Part shown: positions 58,786 to 64,000 of the stretch, piece by piece | How positions within the stretch are numbered: the stretch's first letter is position 1 | Layout of the letters: each line of letters opens with the position of its first letter | DNA from: Cardinalis cardinalis | Lineage: Eukaryota; Chordata; Aves; Passeriformes; Cardinalidae | Direction of reading: 5' to 3' | DNA length: 64,000 nucleotides | Assembly (NCBI GenBank): GCA_014549065.1 | Contig: JACDOX010000162.1 | Coordinates: forward strand, 1,182,524 to 1,246,523 | Notes under the pieces: model-generated | Told to the model about the DNA's origin: nothing | The model's database searches: none | The model's input: the letters and a program-made list of their open reading frames with translations, nothing else | Program-made: the position numbers and the translations under genes

Positions 58786-61639
58786 ATCCAATCCAGTTTC
58801 TTAAGGAACTTTTTGGATCTTGGGTTAGAGGTACAGCAGATTATTACTTTCACCTATGTATTCTATTCTGTTATCAAAGGAAGTGAAAATTTAAGAAGCA
58901 TGTGTTGGGCTGAGGAATGGTGTGAATTTCAACTGGCATTAGGCAACTAATGAAAATTACAATTGAAGAATAAAATACTTTTCCTTATTCTGAGATGATG
59001 GCTGAATCAAACCCAAATTCTTTTAAAAGCCATCTCAATTGGAAACTATTAGGTAATTTCTTTGGAGAGTGGGGAAGGGGGTAGATGACATTCCCTCTAC
59101 AATTACTGAGCCTTCCATAAGTGAAGTGATCTCTTTGCATTCCAGGGATGACCCCAGCCATGGATGAAAGCCGAGTTTCCCATCCCACCNCTTGTTTTAA
59201 GTTTCCACCTGTGTAACTCTGCTTTGTGGTCATTAACTCTCGAGGGCCACAGGTGAGCACAGCACTGAGAGAAAATGAAAGGTGGAGCTCTCCTTTAAGG
59301 AACCTGCAGCTTAAGGAGCATTATTCCTTAAATGGAGGGTTAACTCCCTTTGGGCTGGAAGGAATTCCCCTGGAGACCAAATTCTAAAGTNGTGACTGCT
59401 TACAAAAACCCAGGCAGGGAGGGAGGGAGGCATTTCTGCTGTGCTGGAGGGGATCATTTTTCTGCAGAAAGAGAAATGAGTGCCCATGAACGTGTGGTTG
59501 GGCCAAGCCAGCCTGGCCTGGGGGCTCCTCAGGGCTCTGGGATGGGCAGAAACACCATCAGCTGCAGCCCTGCTCTGAAGGCAGCACCTAAACCAGGTGT
59601 GAAACCCAAGCAGATCCCTCATGGGTGTCAGGCTCTGTCCCCCTGGGCCTGGCAGAGCATTTGCCACCAGGCAGAGCTGCTCCAGCCACCCTTTTCCTGG
59701 TTGCTCAGCATGACCCAAATTTTCTGGTTGCTCAGGACCCAAGTTTTAACTGCCACACATACTGCAAGTGTGATTCATGCCTCCAAGCACAAGGTAGGTG
59801 CATAGCTGAGACCCAGTGAATCATGTTNTGGAAGTGCCTGGTTTTTTCCAGTGACTTTAGCTCAGAATGAGGAGTGAAGAGCAGCTGAAGCATGGTGGGA
59901 CTGCTCCCACAGCANATGCCTGTTATCTCCATTTTTCAGATCATGTTTAGACACCTCACAAGATGTGAAAGGGGGTGGTGACTCTTCTAATCCTTCTGCT
60001 GGCCAGGGCTTTGCAGTGTGGTTTTGTATTCAAAAAATAAGCGACNTCAGACAAGTGCAATTGACCTGTAAAAAACAAATAAATCTGGGCTCCTTCTCTG
60101 TAGGCGATAAGGACTCCTGTGAAGCTCCTTTCTGATTATCACAGGTTTTTTAATTGAGTTTAATTAGCCATTAAAATAATTTCCCGATGTTTATAGCCTG
60201 TTTTCCCTCAGTAGAACATTTTAAATCAAGGTGATATCTTTTTCCAAAAGATATGCTCCAGATCAAGCAGGGATTGATTCCAGGGGCTGGAGGGGCTGAT
60301 GCACCCACACCCATCCCTTGCAGCCCTCTCACTTCCAAGCAGGTGATGGGAACCACTGTGGGTTTTCCATGCAGGATGCTGGGGTGAAGGAACAGGGTGG
60401 GGTGAAGTGGGAGGCTCCATTGCCCCCAGACTGGCTGGATCACAATTCCTTCAGGGCTTTGTATCAAGGAATATTGTCAAAAGTTTACCAGAAATCCTTA
60501 AAATTAATGTACCAGAATTCTCTTTGTTCATTCAATGTTCATTTTTCTTATTTCCAAATTCTTCCAAGGCATATAGNGCGTGAAATGAAGACCCACTAAA
60601 TTATTTTTAGAGGTGAAGAGCTACAATCTTTAATATATTCCAAAAACTTGGTTTCATTTCTCACCAGGAAGGATTTTTTTTGTTAATCTAAGCGGAACTG
60701 TGCTACATGGAGCCCCAGTTGTAACATTTAAACCCACCTGGATCTGAGGATAATGAACATTTTGCTGTATTAAGTCAAAAATTTGGGCCAGATACTGCAG
60801 TCAGTCTGCCCTAGACTGATTGTGAGCAGTGTGAGTGCCATATCTAGGTCAGCTACAAAATCAGGTGATTTTTTACAGGAGATGTATTCTCTCAGAAGAT
60901 GCCATGATTTGCAGGGCTCCCACAAGGCCGTACCCCAAGCATTTAGTGAAATCATGTGCAAACCTAATTGTGTTTCATCCAAAAAGGAGGAAGCAATGGC
61001 AGCCAAGTGAACTGACTCTGCAGCTCCGTTCTGTTCTGGTGCATGAGGAAACAAAGAGTGCAAGTTTCCCTCTAACTGAGCACAGCTACAGTAATTGCTT
61101 CAATAACACAATGTTCTCCACCAGCTTTTGGTCAATACCTGGCATTAATAACCCTGTCAGGATTACCCTGATTAATGAAGAGTAATTCATGCCAATCAGG
61201 CAGCCTGTGAGGTGGCCAGTGCCATGTTAACCAGCTCAGTTCTGCTCAAATATCTCCTGACACTGTGGCCCTTTGTGAAAGGACAAGACCAAGCAGGACA
61301 GTAAAAATTGCTGTATAAAGGTTAATTACTCACATGCCTGCTCTTTCTCACTGTTACCATTTGGTTCTCTTTCATCTCCCTGCTTGAATTTGCTGTTTTC
61401 TTTGCTCAGTTCTCAATTTGCCCCTTCACTTGCTGTTTTTTTTTTCACTGAGTACAGATCATCTCTCATTGCTGATCTACCACTGCTGATACCTTATAAT
61501 TTTTTAGCACCTTCCACTGACTTATTTTGCTATTTTTCCTGCGTACTAACCCACAAAAAATGCCTCAATAACCTCTCTGAGTAAGGACTGCTCTGTCTGC
61601 TTCTCCATGTAGGTCAGCTCCACTGAGCTGGGTTACAGT

Positions 61640-61725
61640 TCATGACTTGCCCAAGGTTACACAGGAAATGTGTGGCAGAACTCAGAATGGAAACCAGATT
61701 TCGCGCTCTCCTGCCTTAACAACAA
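61640..61725 (-). mobile_element. MIR/L2-like remnant, minus strand
   Basis: The plus strand reads CATGACTTGCCCAAGGTTAC, then ACAGGAAATGTGTGGCAGAA. This matches the antisense motif ACTTGCCCAAGGTCACACAG...GTGGCAGAGC shared by MIR and L2 repeats. Confidence 0.6.
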
Positions 61726-62654
61726 GGTTATCCTTTCTCTTTGTGACGCTTTTGGGCAGTTCCTATAGATCTACACATATGTTTCAAATGAGTTAAATTT
61801 CCATGANCTTGGTGCTTCCAACAAAAGTGGGTGGGTAAACGACAAAAGGGCTAAATTGTGGGGAAATGGCAAGAGCTGCTGCTGGGAGATTTGCATACCT
61901 GGTCACAGTAGTTGGGAGCACAAATAACTAATTGATTACATGCATAATTGTTGGGAACAGCCCGTGCAATTTTACTGAAAATTCAGACCCAAATTCACAG
62001 GAGGGTAACTGGAGAAAAGAAGTTAAAAGTTTAATTTGATTCACATGCCTGGTGAGCACGGGCTCGAGCCGCTGAGGATGCTGTAACTGGGCTGAGGGCT
62101 GGNGTGTGCAGCTCACAGACCTTGCTGAGCACATGGTCACCCTGATCAACTGCCTTCAAATGGGTTTTAATTTGCATTTTCCTTCACTGAACCAAAGAGT
62201 GATTTGCCTCTCATGCCCTTTAAGAAAACAGGTAGATATATTCACCCCTCTCATTTGTGNGATTTGTTCGTTTTGTCTTTTTAAAGCAAACGCTCTTGGG
62301 AAGTCTGGGGATTTTTAAGGCTCTTTCCATTTGCCAGTGGCTTGAAAACTGCACCCCATTATGAAAATTGAACCCCAGGATGAAGACAGAACCCCAGTGA
62401 ACCCCCAAATGATAAAAACTTTATTGAATATACGTGCTAAGAGATGAGATGCTGAGCAGTGGCACAAAGAGGCGTCCTCAATGTGAGCATCCCCCGAAGA
62501 ACTCCATGCAGAGCTCCACATTCTGCTTGCCAAAATAAAAAAGGTATGAAAATTTGCATTNACAAGACTCCAGTGGTTCCTGTCTGAGGGCCAGTTTCAC
62601 AGACAGCTCTTGCCCCAGCTAGAGAGTAGACAGAGTAATTGCCAAATACTCCTC

Positions 62655-62735
62655 TGGTGTAAATCAGGAAATGATGTGTTTTGCCCCAAAACCCGGTGCT
62701 CTACACCCAGCGAGGATCTGGCCTGTGGCTCCCAA
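62655..62735. mobile_element. decayed ancient amniote repeat remnant
   Basis: CTCTGGTGTAAATCAGGAAA and, 40 bases on, CTACACCCAGCGAGGATCTG match the paired motifs CTGGTGTAAATCAGGAG and TTACACCAGCTGAGGATCTGG of an old amniote repeat. Family name uncertain. Confidence 0.45.
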
Positions 62736-64000
62736 GGTGGCAAGAGAACATGTTTTCATCTGCACTGTGTCTGGGACAGATAGAAATGTCTTTAAGCCTG
62801 AAGGTCTTCAGTGCTGGGTTTGTGGTTTTTTGCTTCATTGACCCCGTTCCTGGCTGATTTGATAATGAGAGAGAAGTGTGCTGTTAACAGCTCCGGAGCA
62901 ACGCGCTGTAAATTTAGGGAAATGAAAAATCTTTAACGAGAATTGAAAGGAAATCATTGATTTATGGCAGGAGCTTCAGCTGAGCGTGGATTCATTAAAA
63001 AGCGATGCAAAGATGAGCACGGGTCAAGAAATGAGCAAAGATTGAATTTTGCCAGGGGCGGGACCGTGAGCGGGCACGTGGGTGGGGTGGTAACAACACC
63101 TGGCCATCTGCAGAGGGGGTGGAAAAAAATCCTCTTGGCAAAAGCTGAAATGTTACAAGTGAAACGCAACCAGCCAAGTGTCAGCAGCTGCTCTGGAGAT
63201 GCTGCTCAGAGGGAAGCACAGACATTCTCTTACCTCATCCCCCATAGGTGTGGTGGTGTCCTATTTATAGGGCTAAGGNAATCAGGCAGTGCTCCACAGC
63301 TCGCAGACATATTTTGGGAGNTGTGACAGGTATCTCCTGGCACAAGGTGGGAGAGCACAGAGGCAGGGATCTGCCTGCAGCTCCAGCCCTGGGGGCAGCA
63401 AGGAAGGGGCAGCTCCTGGCAATCCCCAGGCACCCCCAGCGCTGCTGAGGGGCAGGGAGTGCTCATGCACACACACGGCTCCCAGTGGGATGGATAGGGA
63501 GCAAGGAGCTTGGATCATGCATTCCCACTCCAGGGGATGAAAACGTTACCATTTTTGAAAATGTGGGTTCATTGTCATGTTACAGTGAGGGGGGTTTCAG
63601 TCTGTGGACTAAACATAGGCTTTCTTAATTTAATCCATTTAATTTGTGAAGTGGAGGGGTTTATGAAGGCAGATTTTGGGGCTCTGCTGGTGAGGCAGTA
63701 ATAATTCAGAGCCACAGTTATGAAGCACTGTTTAGTAGTGGTGGGTTTAGACTTTTGGTTATTGTGTGCATTTATTTTTCTTTATGGTTTTGTAATTCTT
63801 TATATTGGTAACAGGGAGTTTGTGAACACAACTCTGTTGTTGTGTTCATATGAAAGAGCAATATTGTTTGCAGAACAATTATTTGGAAATTTTTTTTCCC
63901 CTCTAAGCTACCTTGTCATTTGAACATTAGCATGTAGCTGATTGTAAATGGAAAACAAGGAATTACAGTTATTAACGAAGGACAAGGGATTGTATTTTAC

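Larger units (their letters stand above)
56924..63999. other. intergenic region to the right edge
   Basis: No gene was recognised. It contains two MIR/L2-like remnants (58690-58785, 61640-61725) and an ancient repeat-like patch (62655-62735). Frames are short and give no familiar protein. Confidence 0.55.

Noticed and set aside
30000..64000. TPCN2 or another upstream neighbour of CCND1
   Set aside because: I found no recognisable exons with splice sites. The next upstream gene is probably beyond the right edge.

Overview
This is a vertebrate nuclear genome window, almost certainly avian. It carries the 3' part of LTO1 (ORAOV1) on the plus strand at the left edge and the complete coding sequence of cyclin D1 (CCND1) on the minus strand. 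The two genes lie tail to tail, as in other amniotes. The bird assignment rests on three things: a predicted 292-residue cyclin D1 with a short non-polyglutamate acidic C-terminus (human is 295), a CR1 LINE 3'-end fragment, and a low interspersed-repeat load with many short tandem repeats. The species cannot be named from the sequence. Single N bases are scattered throughout, and two larger N runs (905 and 236 bases) are assembly gaps.

Layout. 1-1990: the last four coding exons of LTO1, which encodes a Yae1/Lto1-type adaptor for iron-sulfur cluster loading of ABCE1. About 2-10.3 kb: intergenic, with no gene recognised. About 10.3-13.9 kb: CCND1 3' UTR (minus strand), AU-rich and interrupted by the 905-base gap, with two 8-mer miR-15/16 seed matches. 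13.9-27.1 kb: the five coding exons of CCND1, all with consensus GT-AG borders, giving 198+216+160+149+156 nt. 27.1-27.4 kb: CCND1 5' UTR and proximal promoter, with a CRE, a TCF/LEF site and an octamer in the arrangement known from the human promoter. 28.9-30.0 kb: a dense CpG island with TATA-like and CCAAT elements on the opposite strand to CCND1.

30-64 kb is the gene-poor region upstream of CCND1. I recognise no protein-coding gene in it. It holds three minisatellites (40, 47 and 39 bp units), several short direct duplications, a CR1 fragment, decayed ancient SINE/LINE-like remnants, AT-rich microsatellites and a second CpG island near 49.1-49.9 kb. Any function here is probably regulatory (enhancers or lncRNA promoters), but the sequence alone does not prove this.

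LTO1 and CCND1 are not functionally coupled in any way the sequence shows; their adjacency is conserved synteny. I found no undescribed biological system. The observations most worth checking are the possible divergent promoter in the 29-kb CpG island, the duplicated POU-type motif near 54 kb, the duplicated polypyrimidine/AG block before CCND1 exon 4, the altered C-terminal tripeptide of LTO1, and the predicted intron-4 read-through (cyclin D1b-like) tail.
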